Below, piece after piece: positions 33,454-43,224 of a stretch of 64,000 bases of DNA. This stretch comes from Rhynchopus euleeides (Eukaryota; Euglenozoa; Diplonemea; Diplonemida; Diplonemidae): the NCBI GenBank assembly GCA_963210315.1, contig OY723256.1, positions 1,488,001-1,552,000 on the forward strand, written 5' to 3'. Within the stretch, counting starts at the first letter, position 1. Each line of letters begins with the position of its first letter. Position numbers and translations under genes: made by a program. The notes beneath the pieces are model-generated. The model made no database searches. It had not been told where the DNA came from and saw only the letters and a program-made list of their open reading frames with translations.

Positions 33454-34632
33454 ATGTTCTTCAGCGCAGTGGTGCGCCCCGAGGCGCGTCTGTCCTACGA
33501 GACAGACCTGACGCCAGAGGAGCAAGTGGAGCACCTCTATGCTGACCCGTCCTTCCGGCGCAGGTCGCGTCCCACCAGTGCGGCGAGCGTCAAGAAGGAG
33601 GTGCTGGAGGACCGCGAGGCGCCGTACCACACGCGTGTGTGGTACACCGCAGGCAAGGGCAGCCACCCGCTGGCAGAGGGGAAGGCTGCTGCCACACAGC
33701 AGGGGGGACGCTGGGCGAAGGACGCGCCGCCGCTACCCGGCGGTCCTGTCGCATCGCCCCGTGGGGCGCTGGGTGCGCTTGTGGCGGCGAAGTGCCGAAA
33801 AAACCTCGGCTCTCATAAGCGGGCCACAGCCGACCGCTCCCCAAACCTTTACCTCGTCGCCTCCTCGCTTTTCAGCGAGACGGAGGAGTGCACGCCAGCG
33901 CCGCAGGCTGCGGACGGAGAAGAGGTGCAGGCCATCTACAAACTGGGGTTTGTGCAGTACAAGACGGCGATGGAGGGGCTCGGGGTGGACGACCTCGGCC
34001 TTGTGCAAGAAAGCTATGAGGCGCTGAAGGGGCGCAACGACTGGCTGTATTACGACGGGCTGATGGATTCCTTTGAGAATGTGGTCGGGGGGCCAGGCAC
34101 AGCAGAGTTTCTCAGAAACAGCTTCGACATGTTTGCCACGCTGGGCGGGGCGATGCATTACTCGGGGCTTGTGCCGCCTGAGGGCTTCCACGCGCGTGAC
34201 TACATCCATGTCGACAAGCTGCTGGAGCTGCGACGCCTCCGTGCAACCGACCCCTCACGGCACACGCATCTGATGATCAAGTCGCTCCTGCAGCTGGCTG
34301 CAGTCACTCGCAAGCAGGAGGAGGAGCAGTTCTTGGCTGGGATGGGCAAGTCGAAGAAGGGCAAGAAGAAAAAGCCGCCACAGATCGCCCCGCTGCGCCT
34401 GCGTGATGAGATGCGTGCTTTCCACAGGTCACGGCACGTGTCGCGGAGTGTGTTTGAGTCGCATATGATGACCGACCCCAACCTTGTGCGTGCTTTCCTT
34501 CCTGTGGCGCTCCGGCAGCTCATCGCACGTGCACCGGTGCTTGTCGTGACGCGTGACGGAGACCCACGGACCCTTCCAGCAGGGCTTGCCCTGCCGCAGG
34601 CACACCACCCATACGCAGTGCCAGGTAAATGA
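33454..34632 (+). CDS. Unknown soluble protein with lysine-rich segment, 392 aa
   Basis: The frame is open upstream to 33319 but has no ATG before 33454 (MFFSAVVRPEARLSYETDLT). Residues 1-130 are Arg/Ala-rich and probably disordered. Residues 145-300 are helical (EEVQAIYKLGFVQYKTAMEG, NDWLYYDGLMDSFENVVG, EFLRNSFDMFATLGGAMHYS). A run GKSKKGKKKKPP lies near 310. The frame ends ...YAVPGK-stop. GTAAAT at the end could be read as a donor that would fuse this gene to the next in frame, but it does not fit the GTATG/GTGTG donors used elsewhere here, so I keep two genes. No family recognised. Confidence 0.75.
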   Translation: MFFSAVVRPEARLSYETDLTPEEQVEHLYADPSFRRRSRPTSAASVKKEVLEDREAPYHTRVWYTAGKGSHPLAEGKAAATQQGGRWAKDAPPLPGGPVASPRGALGALVAAKCRKNLGSHKRATADRSPNLYLVASSLFSETEECTPAPQAADGEEVQAIYKLGFVQYKTAMEGLGVDDLGLVQESYEALKGRNDWLYYDGLMDSFENVVGGPGTAEFLRNSFDMFATLGGAMHYSGLVPPEGFHARDYIHVDKLLELRRLRATDPSRHTHLMIKSLLQLAAVTRKQEEEQFLAGMGKSKKGKKKKPPQIAPLRLRDEMRAFHRSRHVSRSVFESHMMTDPNLVRAFLPVALRQLIARAPVLVVTRDGDPRTLPAGLALPQAHHPYAVPGK

Positions 34633-34826
34633 TTGGTTGTTGCGAGGTTGCCATCCCGCACAGACATGACTCTCAGCGTCACGCGTTCTCCCTACCCACC
34701 CTCCCACCCACCCATCCCACTACTGCTATGCCTGTCACTGCCACTGCCCACCCTCCCCGGCATTGTTCCTGCCGCCAAGCCTGTTGTGTCAAACCCGTGC
34801 GACACCGCCCAGCAGCACATTTACAC

Positions 34827-35910
34827 ATGGAGGTGTTGCCAGGGTCGCGCCCGACGTCGAGCTATGGTAGGGTGGACCCGAAGCTTTTGGACCCTGCAAC
34901 AGGGCTGCCGGCGGTGCCGGCGACGCAGCATGCGGTGAACACGGAGCTGGTGGCGCTGTTCAACCGCCTCAGTGCTTTTGAGGATGAGGATCTGGTGCTG
35001 GAGGCAGCGGCACATGTGGAGGCTTTCTCGGACAGCAGGACGATGCACAGCATCGAGGAGGCCACCGTGCGGCACATCGCGGCGTGTATGGAGGAGAACC
35101 CACGCAATGCAGGCCTGCAGCGCAACGGGTGTGCCGTGCTGGCCAACCTTGCTGCTGTCGACGAGTCGGTGCAGGCGGTGGTGCTGCGGCACGGGGGTGT
35201 CCCGCTAGTCTTCCAGGCGCTGAAGCAGCATCGCGATGACGCGCGCACTGTCTACAAAGCGCTGGATGTCATCGCGTCGCTCGCCTCCAGCAACGCAGAG
35301 GCGCGTGTCAGCATCAGCGACCCCAGCAGCATGCAGTGCATCCTCGACACGCTGGCGGCACACAAGGATGATGTCGACGTGCAGTTTGGCGCCGCCTGTG
35401 CATTATCCGGTGCCGCAATGACATCACCACACTGCGTCGCGGCTCTCGTGAAACTGCATGGCCTTGAAGCGCTGGTGCGTTGTTTCCGCAATGCCTGCGC
35501 CAAAAAGAAGCAGCACACAGAGCAGAGCGACGACTGGGCGCAGGTGATCGATTGGGCCCGCCTTGCACTCCGCAACGTGGCACGCTGTGCACCGCTTGTC
35601 ACTGTCGATGATTTTAACGACAGTGTGTTCGGCCGCTTCGGGGAATGCGTGCCTGTCGATGAGCTCAAGTATGACCTGCCTGGGTGCCGAAGGGGGAGGG
35701 TCGCCTCACACACTACCTTTGGTGTACTTTGCTGAGCTAACTGCACACATCAGCCACTTGTCACGGGATCACTGGCTGGGTTACTTCACTGCTCCCATAT
35801 GATTTCACAATCACGACCACGCACCCCCCTGCCGCAGGTGGCAACTAAAGCTCGACTGCAGGCGGTCGCACGAGATATTCAAAGAATACGAGCGCCGTTC
35901 CACAGAGTGA
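34827..35910 (+). CDS. Armadillo-type repeat protein, 2 exons, 304 aa
   Basis: Exons are 34827-35668 and 35838-35910 (phase 2, donor GTATGA, acceptor CGCAG); the join gives DELK-WQLKLDCRRSHEIF and a stop. Tandem helical repeats of the ARM/HEAT type fill most of the protein, for example NAGLQRNGCAVLANLAAVDE, HGGVPLVFQALKQHRDDART, YKALDVIASLASSNAEAR and DVQFGAACALSGAAMTSPHC. Such proteins are scaffolds for protein-protein contacts, and several are ciliary, but no specific family can be named. The start at 34827 follows a candidate acceptor (cgcccag). The preceding gene ends only 194 bp upstream. Confidence 0.82.
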
Positions 35911-36154
35911 TGGGGAAAGCCCCGATGCGACCTTTCTCCTTGCCTAACCCTGATGCTAAATGTTGCAGTTGCCAGGTTCCCAGTTCGTCGGGGTTTTCTT
36001 GCCCCACACCCCTTCCCCGCCACACCCCTCCACAACTGTTGGCTCTGCGGGTGAACCGCCCTTCTTCCTCACGCACACACGGGACGTCACACCACCACCT
36101 GCCGCAGCATTCGCCACACAGCTCCGAAGGGTTCAGTCTCTTCGTGCCGCAACA

Positions 36155-37240
36155 ATGACACAAATTCTGAGAAGCGCGGGCCCTGATTCCAATGCCTACT
36201 CGCAGTACGCAACCTCCAACTCCATATCGCACGGGGTGAAGCTGCCTCGTGACAAGCAGGGGCACAACCCGTCGTACACCACAGCCTTCCGGTCTAACTT
36301 CCAGAGGTTCCCCCAGGGGGGTGGGACGCACTCGGATGTGATGTGCACGATGAGCAACGACTTCTCGCGGAAGCAGAAGAGCATCCTCGACAGAGACAAC
36401 AAGGTGGGCATTCACGAGCTGATGACACGCAGGGACAACGGCGGTGTGTCGGGCTTTGCCTGCAACTTTGGCCCCACTCTGCTGTCGCAGGCACGCATCC
36501 ACCCTGCATGCGGCGGCGATGCCGACAGGGGTGTGGCACGCACCAAGCGCAAGCCCACCGCCCCGTGGCAGGAGCGCACGGACATCGTTGCGCGGCGTCA
36601 TGTCGGGGGCTCACAGATGAACCAGCCTGCACGCGAGCTATACCTGCGGCTGCACGACGAGCCCATGATCTCAGAGGTGCATGCATCCGGTGCTGTCGTG
36701 GGCGAGCTGCCCCTCATCCCCTGCAGCTCCAACAGGCATGACCTCGCAGCGCAGCGCAGCGGCACGCTGGAGTTTGGCGACGTCCACCGCGGCACAGAGT
36801 TCGTCACGACGATGCACTCCTCGTTCCTCCCGACGCGGCCCCCGCGGGAGGAGCTGCGCAAGAACCAGTTTGCGGCGTCGAGGTCTGCCGTGGCAGGGCC
36901 TGCGGCTGTGAAGCAGACCTCGGGGTGGGGCGTCAACACGTCGGGCTTTGTGTGCAACCAGGAGGGGGCGCGTGCGAAGCTGGAGGCTGCGAACAACGCG
37001 GAGGCGCAGCTGCGGCGGAGCAGGCACACGGGCTCTGATGAGGACAGGACATTTGTCAGCACGGCACAGCAGGACTTCGCCCGCCCCGAGATCGCAGTGC
37101 AGCGGGCACACCACGAGCTGCGCAAGACAAAGACAAGCTATGCCACCTCGAGGGAACGGCGCACCTTTCTGCCGGTGCCGGCTGGGAAGAACCGTATTAG
37201 CACCACACCCCCTCTTGGGATCACGGCCAACATCTGTTAG
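36155..37240 (+). CDS. Probable ciliary structural protein, 361 aa
   Basis: Single exon starting MTQILRSAGPDSNAYSQYAT. The protein is basic, low in hydrophobic clusters and without coiled coil. It shows spaced motifs of the form T-x(3,5)-(D/N/S)-F: PSYTTAFRSNF, CTMSNDFSRK, TTMHSSFLPT and VSTAQQDFAR. Repeated short aromatic motifs in an otherwise extended chain are typical of microtubule-lumen and other axonemal structural proteins, so a flagellar role is plausible (inference). No named family is recognised. The upstream open frame has no ATG. Confidence 0.78.
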   Translation: MTQILRSAGPDSNAYSQYATSNSISHGVKLPRDKQGHNPSYTTAFRSNFQRFPQGGGTHSDVMCTMSNDFSRKQKSILDRDNKVGIHELMTRRDNGGVSGFACNFGPTLLSQARIHPACGGDADRGVARTKRKPTAPWQERTDIVARRHVGGSQMNQPARELYLRLHDEPMISEVHASGAVVGELPLIPCSSNRHDLAAQRSGTLEFGDVHRGTEFVTTMHSSFLPTRPPREELRKNQFAASRSAVAGPAAVKQTSGWGVNTSGFVCNQEGARAKLEAANNAEAQLRRSRHTGSDEDRTFVSTAQQDFARPEIAVQRAHHELRKTKTSYATSRERRTFLPVPAGKNRISTTPPLGITANIC

Positions 37241-38963
37241 AGCAGTGTGGCGGTGGGTTGTGGTTGGGTTGTAGGGCAGTAGCTTGCCCCTCCCGACTGC
37301 ACTGTGAGGAGAGAGAGAGAGGAACAGAGGGGGGGGGCAGCTTGTGTTTCGTGTCATCACGAACTCATATCCACATGCTGTTCACGCAGGACTGCGAGGT
37401 GCCAGGAGGGGAAGGGGGGTGGAGGTGGGCACGTGTTGACTGCTCCCACTCAACAAACCGCCAACTGTGCTGACCTCGCGCAATGGCCGCCTGCAAAGCG
37501 AGTGCTTTCACCCCCCCACCCACCCTCTTTCTTTGCCCTTTGTCCCCCCCCCCGTTCATTGTTTGTCGCCATCATCCCACCACCGCCCCCGGCGTTTTTG
37601 TCCAAACCTTGTCTTCTTCGACAACCGCTTATACAAAGGGCAGGCTTTCGTTGCCACGGCTTAGCCTTTCTTGCCTTTCGCTGGTGTTGCTGGGGTGACG
37701 CTGCCTTCCGGCAGCGCACCAACGCAGCATCTGACGCTTGTCTGGTGTATGCTTGGGATGGATGCAGGTGTTGGCTGGATGCCTTCTCAGGCAGTCTAAC
37801 CAGAAGGTCCTGGTTTTGATCGTTGTGGGCACTCGCATGTATGTCTTTTCTGGAGAAACCTTCCGTGCCCACTCTAGGGGGAAAGCCCTGATGTGCTCTT
37901 TTGCCGGGGTCTTGTGACCCACTCGTATCACTTCATCAGGCCTGGGGTGATGTGCACGACAAAGAGTGGGCACACATTCCAACAGAAGAATTGTTCGGCA
38001 TTTATTCGTTTTGATGCCCTTCGCGATTCAACGGAGGAGGGGAGAGGGGGCCAAAAGTCCGGCCAACGTCTGGTTCTTTCAAATTGTGCAAAACAAACAA
38101 AAGATCATCCATCCGAGGCGCACTGGCATCCCTTCCCAGCACTTCTGCCGTGTTCTTTTTGAGGCGTGCCTCTCTTTCGTACCTTGCCTTTGTACCCCAC
38201 ACGGCGCCTACTGTGTATTTCTTCATTTGCCCCCTCCCGTCCTGTCGCCCCCCCGCTCGCCTGTGGAGTGCGTTGGCTCGCCGTCCACAGATCCAGGGTG
38301 AGTGACTCGGCCCAGTGTTGGGGGTCGAAGGGGCTGAGGGTGGGTGGGGGTGGTGGGTGTTAGTCAAACAGTCGGACATCCAGAGCCACTGAGATCTCGT
38401 TCTTGTCATATTTCTATTGTTGTTGGCACTTCGGCGTAGCCAGCGTAAACGGGGACTGTACAGCATACTCGAGGCTCAAGTGCGCGCTCAATGGAAAGTA
38501 GTTCGGATCTGTTTTTGGCGGTTACTGGACATGGCGGTTCCTGTTCTTACCACAACATGAAAGGAACACAGTATTTTTTTTGACAGGAGACACCAGTGCC
38601 AGCGCTAAGACCGGCGGCTGTTGCGCGCTTTAGGCACAGGCCGAAGGGAATACCCTCGCCTGGTTGTGTTCTTATCACGAACACTGTGAGACATCATCAC
38701 CCTGTCATGTTGGGCGGACGAACAATGCGAAACAGAAGACAGCCTGCTGCACACCCCACCCCTTCCCGCCCACAAACCCCCATCTTCTTGCAACTCGGCG
38801 TCAATTGAGGGGGTAATCACTCCATATCTCTGTGCCATTTTTTGCTGTGGTCTTGTGGGCCCCACTCACACCGCAGCGGTGTGCGGTTGACCTGCGTTCT
38901 CACAAAACAACCGCAGCAGGCTACCCACCGAGCATGAGCCAGCTGTAAGGCTGCTGCGTGCCG
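37241..38963. other. Intergenic with a mobile-element relic
   Basis: 1.7 kb with no supported gene. It contains a relic of the E2 terminal repeat (next entry). Open frames are short and in conflicting frames. Confidence 0.5.
38175..38245. repeat. Degenerate fragment of the E2 terminal repeat
   Basis: Twenty-two bases starting tttcgtaccttgcctttgta at 38175 are identical to 13551-13572 in the left TIR of E2, and the next ~45 bases remain loosely alignable (tatttc...ttc...tttgcc). This is probably an old, truncated copy. Confidence 0.5.
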
Positions 38964-40025
38964 ATGCCGACACTAGCAGAGCTCCTCTGCGAACAAGACC
39001 AGCTGGATGCAGGGCGCGAAAAATGCTACGCTGAATATGCAGAGAGCGTCCCAACCGACGACCTGTGGAGGGGGTGGTGGTCGCTGTGGCCACACAACGG
39101 CGAATCCTACCGGGCTGTCGAATTCCACCAATCGGGCAGAACCGTCTCTGCCGAATGGTACGTCGCAGACGGCGTGAGGTACACCTTCACCGGCACGCTC
39201 GGCGACAGCGGCCTCACTCTCTCTGGGGCGCGATGCTCCGACGCAGGCACAGACCGCTTCGTCTCCCCGCTGTCGATGGTGATATCGCGCGACGGGCAGT
39301 CCATCACACTCAACTGGGATTGGCATATCCTGTACCCCCGGGGGACGGAGCCCCGCCGCATCGCCCGTGCCTTCCCCGAGGCCTTCCTCGTGTCCTTCGG
39401 AGACGGGGCTGGGGCCGAGCAGCGCGACTCGGTGATGCATGCCCTGCACTACCTCACCCCGCCGTCGTTTGCTCTGGTGAAGGCGACGCGGGTGGATGAC
39501 GGCTGGGGCGGCGAGGTCCAGCTCGGGAGGAACGGCGGCGCGGTGCGCGCGGCAGTGGTGGCAGAGGCGGAGGCGGCGGAAGCAGCGGAAGCCCTGGGGG
39601 CAGAAGCAGGCTCGGTCAACCTGCCGCCGCGTGTGGACCCCGAAGAGCTCGCCCTGCTGCACCTCCGCATCCCACAGGCGCTGCGGTACTGCGTGTCGCC
39701 GCACCCTACCCTCCGCTTCCCCCCGCAGGAGCTGGACCCCTCTGTTTCTGTGGCGCACAAGACCCCCTTCGCAGCCCTCTGCTCGCTCTCGCGTGCAGGC
39801 TCCCCTTCTGTCTGGCTGTCCTGCCCTGAAACCGAACAGGCCCTCCGAGACTCCTTCGTCCTTTACAGGGCGTTGCACGTTGGAGAGGAGAACTGTGCGG
39901 TGGGTGAAGGAGGGGGTGGTGGCGGGGGGTGTACCGTCCCGGCAGGGCCCGGAGCGGCTGCGGCGCTCGCAGGGCTGATAGCGGAAGCTAACCCGCTGCT
40001 GGTGGTGGGAGGTGCGGAGCAGTGA
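38964..40025 (+). CDS. Unknown protein with beta-rich N-terminal domain, 353 aa
   Basis: Single exon. The first ATG in frame is 38964 (MPTLAELLCEQDQLDAGREK). Residues ~35-135 read as alternating strands with Trp and Gly (RGWWSLWPHNGESYRAVEF, AEWYVADGVRYTFTGTLGDS, SITLNWDWHILYP), like a lipocalin- or allene-oxide-cyclase-like barrel, though I cannot assign one. An Ala/Glu helix (residues ~190-210) links to a second region (ELALLHLRIPQALRYCVSPH). A poly-Gly run follows near 315. Function unknown. Confidence 0.75.
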   Translation: MPTLAELLCEQDQLDAGREKCYAEYAESVPTDDLWRGWWSLWPHNGESYRAVEFHQSGRTVSAEWYVADGVRYTFTGTLGDSGLTLSGARCSDAGTDRFVSPLSMVISRDGQSITLNWDWHILYPRGTEPRRIARAFPEAFLVSFGDGAGAEQRDSVMHALHYLTPPSFALVKATRVDDGWGGEVQLGRNGGAVRAAVVAEAEAAEAAEALGAEAGSVNLPPRVDPEELALLHLRIPQALRYCVSPHPTLRFPPQELDPSVSVAHKTPFAALCSLSRAGSPSVWLSCPETEQALRDSFVLYRALHVGEENCAVGEGGGGGGGCTVPAGPGAAAALAGLIAEANPLLVVGGAEQ

Positions 40026-40408
40026 GCCATCATCCCCCTTGCCCCCTGCAGCTAAATAGGCTGTCACACTGAGCAGTGGCCCGTCTCCACCCTACCCACC
40101 CCTTCCCCACGTCCCCCCTGTTGCTGCGTTTTTTGATGCCGCTGTGTATCCCTACAGAGGCACCCTCACATACACCCACATAACGCCACACAGGATCCAC
40201 CAAAGAAGCTGTCAGAAGAGGCTGTTTGCTCACACACTCACACGCCCCACCCCCCTCTCCCTCCCCAGTGCCCTCGCTCCACCCCCCTGGGTCCCCCACC
40301 CCCCGTGCTGCACTGCTGCAACAGATTATTTTGGCGCGCGTGCAGAGAGGCACAGGTGGTGGTGGCGGTAGTGGGTGGACTTGACGGGGGCGCTACATTG
40401 CTTCATGG
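40026..40408. other. Intergenic, no gene seen
   Basis: Pyrimidine-rich spacer with a C-rich zone around 40240-40305 and a short GGT run near 40360. No feature beyond this. Confidence 0.55.
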
Positions 40409-42655
40409 ATGGACATCCCTGAGGAAACAGGGGGAGCGCCGCGGTCGCTACTCTTGGATGGGCTGGGCTGCGTGGTGCACGCCAGCAAAGCTGTGTGCCG
40501 CGGCGACTGGCTGCGGGGAGTCACATCTGTCGTCGCAGCCATCTGGGGCGCCTTTGCCGCCGTCCTCCTTGTCGCCGTCGCTGGGGTCCAAGAGGCAGAT
40601 GGCCACCGCACCGCCGCCTCCGCCGTCTGCGCGTCAGCCCTGGTTTCCTGCGTCATCTGGATCGGCTGGTCTGTCGCCGGATCCCCTGTCACCCAGGGCT
40701 CTACGCGTGCCCTATCGCAAGCCCTCCTGGGCACCGTGCTGCTCGGCATCATCCTTCTGGGTGTCTTCACCTTGCACCCCTTCAGCCTCTTCCACCACGC
40801 AGCGGCTGTGGCGTTGGTCGCCGCGTCGCTCTCCTTTGGGACCTTCGCCGATGTGGCCTTCATAATCTCCGCCGTCATCACATTCTACGACACCTTCCAC
40901 AGGCACACCTCTGCAACCCCTTCAGGGGATGCCGTTGCAAGCAGCGGGTTTGTCCTGGCGGAGCGCCTCATCTTCCTCCTCGTTGTGGCGGTGGGGATCG
41001 CGGCACGCCCGCCGTGCCCCCGCCCCTGCGAGGATTCCTACGTGCCACCCTCCCCCGTGCGGGTGGATGGGTCGCAGAGTGCGTTGGGGGCAGCGGAGGA
41101 TATAGTGAATCACATCACCAGCCTGGTCATCAGCAACAACTGCGAGGGGGCTATGCGGTATCTCGAGGCCCAGCCGGGGTTTGTCTTGGGGGGGCCGCTC
41201 ATGAGCCTTGTGACGTTGATAGAGATTATGGACTCTCGGCTGCCCGACTTCGATGTGCGGTCAACCCTGGAGAACTCACCGACAAGCGGGCTGCGCGGGT
41301 TGGGGTTGGGCATAGAAATAGGGCCTCCACCCGTGGAGGAGTTCCAGACAGGCTCCTCCACTAGCCCCTCGACCCGGGCGCCCTCTATCGTGGTGCGCAG
41401 CAACACATTCCGCACCCGCGGCAGCTGGTGCTCCGCACTGGAGCAGGACCTGTCGAGGGAGGATTCGTCAACACCGCCGGCGCGGCCCACGCCGCTCGCT
41501 GATTACGACTGTTTCAAGACAAAGGTCAACAATCTGTGTGTGGTGGAAGAGGGAAGCGCTAGCTTGCCTCTTCCATCACCATCCCTAGGGGTACCGCGGA
41601 GCCCAGTCTCGCTGGTCGGGGGGCAGCGTCCCAGCCTGTCGACGGGGAAAAGGTCGGAGGTGAGGAGGAGTGTTACGTTTTCCACGACAGAGAATGTGGC
41701 GCCGAGGCAGTCAATCACGCCGTCCTGCGCCATGCGGTGTGGCACTGCGCTTCTCATTGAGGTGTACACTACGACGACGCTGCAGGAGTGCCAGAACAAA
41801 GAGTTGCACTCAGGGCCTCTGGTGCAGTGTCTCATCCAGGCGATACAGGATATTATGACCACCGTGCATGACTTTGGGGGCACGGTGGCTGAGGTGCGTG
41901 CCACCCAGGTGCTGGCAACGTGGAACACATTCCGGACGACAGACACCTGCCACAGCAAGAGTGCCTGCGGCTGTTCTCTGACCCTGCAGAGTCTGGTGCC
42001 CTCCCTGTCAGGCGTGGATTGGGTGTCGTGCTGCATCGCGACTGGGACCATCACCTCCTTTATCATCAGCGGGGTCTCGCGCATGCATGCGGTGTTTGGG
42101 ATGCCGATCGACCAGGTCAGGTCGATGTCCCCCCTGGCCCTGACCATGCGTTGCCCTGTGATGGTGTCGGAGGCGACGCACATATTGGTGTCAGCGTTGT
42201 ATTCGATGCGTAAGGTGGATGTCATCCCACAGATCTCATCAAGCGCAGCCCTGCAGCCAACACACGCTGAGGCTGTGACGGTGTGGGACCTCAACCCAGA
42301 TGGGCGCGATACGGAGGAACTGAGGTGCGTTTTCAACGATGCCTTTGATTTGTTTGCCTCCGGGCAGTACGAAGCCGCCGCAGCAGCCCTGCAGCAGTAC
42401 ATACGCACAAAGGGCAAGGACGACATACAGGCGCGGCGGCTGGAGAAACTGGCAATGGGGGCTCTGAGTGGAGAGGCGGGCTCGCGCATCGTTCTCCCAG
42501 TCCCCTATTTCCGGGAGATGGTGGGGTGGCGAGACTTTGAAAACATGGCGGTGTTCGGCGACGTGCGTACGGACACAGGGTCCTCGATATCCTCCTCCTC
42601 CCCCAGCGCCTCGCCGGCCCTGACAGACGAGTTCGAGGCGGAGGGTCTGACGTAA
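40409..42655 (+). CDS. Six-TM protein with degenerate class III nucleotide cyclase homology domain, 748 aa
   Basis: Hydrophobic segments near 38-60, 70-90, 104-122, 130-145, 147-161 and 181-199 give a six-TM N-terminus. A Ser-rich linker leads to a cyclase homology domain at ~438-615. Its frame matches the family: TALLIEVYTTTT takes the place of the first strand (usually DIRGFT), QAIQDIMTTVHDFGGTVAEV the helix and strand before the second metal site, CIATGTITSFIISGVSRMHA the GxxxxGnxGs.R segment, and FGMPIDQVRSM the viGd.vN segment. ILVSALYSM and FDLFASGQYEAAAAALQQYI follow, the latter like the tail seen in many cyclases. Both metal-binding Asp are missing (Glu and Arg/Thr instead), so it is probably not catalytic and may be regulatory. 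It is a plasma-membrane or flagellar-membrane protein by analogy. Confidence 0.7.
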   Translation: MDIPEETGGAPRSLLLDGLGCVVHASKAVCRGDWLRGVTSVVAAIWGAFAAVLLVAVAGVQEADGHRTAASAVCASALVSCVIWIGWSVAGSPVTQGSTRALSQALLGTVLLGIILLGVFTLHPFSLFHHAAAVALVAASLSFGTFADVAFIISAVITFYDTFHRHTSATPSGDAVASSGFVLAERLIFLLVVAVGIAARPPCPRPCEDSYVPPSPVRVDGSQSALGAAEDIVNHITSLVISNNCEGAMRYLEAQPGFVLGGPLMSLVTLIEIMDSRLPDFDVRSTLENSPTSGLRGLGLGIEIGPPPVEEFQTGSSTSPSTRAPSIVVRSNTFRTRGSWCSALEQDLSREDSSTPPARPTPLADYDCFKTKVNNLCVVEEGSASLPLPSPSLGVPRSPVSLVGGQRPSLSTGKRSEVRRSVTFSTTENVAPRQSITPSCAMRCGTALLIEVYTTTTLQECQNKELHSGPLVQCLIQAIQDIMTTVHDFGGTVAEVRATQVLATWNTFRTTDTCHSKSACGCSLTLQSLVPSLSGVDWVSCCIATGTITSFIISGVSRMHAVFGMPIDQVRSMSPLALTMRCPVMVSEATHILVSALYSMRKVDVIPQISSSAALQPTHAEAVTVWDLNPDGRDTEELRCVFNDAFDLFASGQYEAAAAALQQYIRTKGKDDIQARRLEKLAMGALSGEAGSRIVLPVPYFREMVGWRDFENMAVFGDVRTDTGSSISSSSPSASPALTDEFEAEGLT

Positions 42656-43224
42656 GTCCGGGCATGGTTTCCACCTGCCAGTGGCACGTCAAGCTCTCTA
42701 GGTTTCTGAAATGTAAGAAGGAAGAAGGTGTTTGATCAAGAAATCAGGCATATTTCCGTGTGTTCCGACCTCGCCTCCTGCATGCGGTCCTCATCTGCGT
42801 CCTCCACCACGGCCCAAAAAGCCGTGTCTTGTTTGGAGACGGGGTGTCGATGGATAGGTCGAGCCAGTTGCTCTCGACAGTGTTGTACCGCACGTGCATA
42901 CCCCGCTTGCTGTGAATGTGACTCCGTAGATGTAATTTGTTGCCTCTCGGAGAAGAACCGTCCTTACTTCCGGCAGGCGGCTCGCTTTTCCACAACACCG
43001 TGTTTTTTCAGCTTTTCAGCTCCCCGCCTTCGGGAGCCGCTGCACGCGATGCCGAGTCGGCAGAGACGCGGCCGTGCCCCTCACACCCACGCACAACTGT
43101 TTCGCCGTACCCACTCACCCGGCATACTCCCCTCTCTCCCCCAAACGACCCACCCACGACACCCACCCAGGTCGCGTGAGCGGCTTCTGCTGACGAGAGA
43201 AGAGGGAAGAGGGAAGGGTGCACC
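42656..43224. other. Intergenic, no gene seen
   Basis: Spacer ending in a C-rich tract (43080-43170) with the acceptor-like cacccag (43164-43170) before the next gene. Confidence 0.5.

Noticed and set aside
33454-35910. Fusion of the lysine-rich protein and the armadillo protein through a GTAAAT donor
   Set aside because: Several acceptors would keep frame, but GTAAAT does not fit the donors used here and a short intergenic gap is normal in this array. cDNA would settle it.
42645-42660. GTAAGT at the end of the cyclase-like gene as an extra intron donor
   Set aside because: No donor of this type is used elsewhere in the window and no convincing downstream exon follows.
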